64,000 nucleotides of DNA. Origin: Areca catechu. Lineage: Eukaryota > Streptophyta > Magnoliopsida > Arecales > Arecaceae. The notes beneath the pieces are model-generated. The model worked only from the letters and a program-made list of their open reading frames with translations. It was not told the DNA's origin and made no database searches. A program made the position numbers and the translations under genes. Below are positions 63,987 through 64,000 of this stretch, one piece after another. The stretch is taken from the NCBI GenBank assembly GCA_021397845.1, contig CM038043.1, forward strand, positions 31,309,501 through 31,373,500. The letters run 5' to 3'. Position 1 is the stretch's first letter; every line of letters starts with the position of its first letter.

Positions 63987-64000
63987 TAAAAATCAAGTGG

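Larger units (their letters stand above)
56132..64000 (-). mobile_element. Copia-B: decayed SIRE/Maximus-type copia retrotransposon
   Basis: On - the visible order is end of gag off-window, pol (63986 to 60883), ORF3, PPT, 3' LTR (56132-57602). Organisation and motifs equal Copia-A, but pol is broken by many shifts and stops, so it is much older. The 5' LTR lies beyond the right edge. The left target-site copy would be CTCGG (56127-56131). Confidence 0.9.

Overview
The window looks like repeat-rich chromosomal DNA of a flowering plant, probably a monocot. The elements present are plant-only lineages: Ty3/gypsy Tat elements with a second RNase H and antisense genes, chromoviruses, and Ty1/copia elements of the SIRE/Maximus (Sirevirus) group. 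No bacterial gene, CRISPR array, rRNA or convincing tRNA gene is visible. Nearly all of it is LTR retrotransposons nested in one another. The species is not identifiable from sequence alone.

Layout. (1) 1-17556: 3' part of a Tat element on + (Tat-1). Integrase is at the left edge. A spliced gene on the opposite strand (1683-16286) is split by a solo LTR (SL-1, 2627-15045, TSD CCTCC). SL-1 is itself split by a complete, young Sirevirus on - (Copia-A, 3862-14956, TSD CTTAT, LTRs almost identical, gag and pol open). (2) 17557-20192: 3' end of a second Sirevirus on + (Copia-C), into which Tat-1 appears to have inserted. (3) 20193-about 22309: chromodomain tail and LTR-like sequence of a chromovirus (Chr-1), into which Copia-C inserted. 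(4) 22315-33021: a Tat element on + with both LTRs, PBS, PPT and near-perfect TSD (Tat-2). Its gag-pol is broken, its integrase is mostly deleted, and it also carries the spliced antisense gene. (5) 33027-37900: the only stretch without clear retroelement coding. It has a promoter/5'-leader-like segment near 33.9-34.2 kb. (6) 37905-38823: another LTR-like segment. (7) 39228-39995: an 89-bp tandem array, followed by a decayed Tat element on - (Tat-D, to about 47.3 kb). (8) 47328-47462 and 53731-54960: remains of a chromovirus (Chr-F) split by a non-autonomous Tat-like element on - (Tat-E, 47463-53730) full of tandem repeats. (9) 55020-56131: a Tat LTR-like remnant (Tat-G). (10) 56132-64000: a decayed third Sirevirus on - (Copia-B), running off the right edge.

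How parts relate. The Tat elements share a PBS type, TGATGTG-like LTR starts where ends are resolved, and an R/U5 motif. Two of them carry an antisense gene with a Transposase_28-like N-terminus, two introns at matching positions and a coiled-coil C-terminus. The three Sireviruses share TGTTGCCCAG-type LTR ends, several PPT-like tracts, an extra ORF (ORF3) behind pol, and clusters of GTCGAC-centred palindromes. The palindrome form differs between elements. In the two copies where it can be tested, it matches between the LTR and the pol-ORF3 spacer.

All boundaries and comparisons were read by eye. LTR ends, TSDs, PBS and PPT of Copia-A, SL-1, Tat-2 and Tat-E are well supported. Tat-D, Tat-G, Chr-1 and the 38-kb LTR are approximate.
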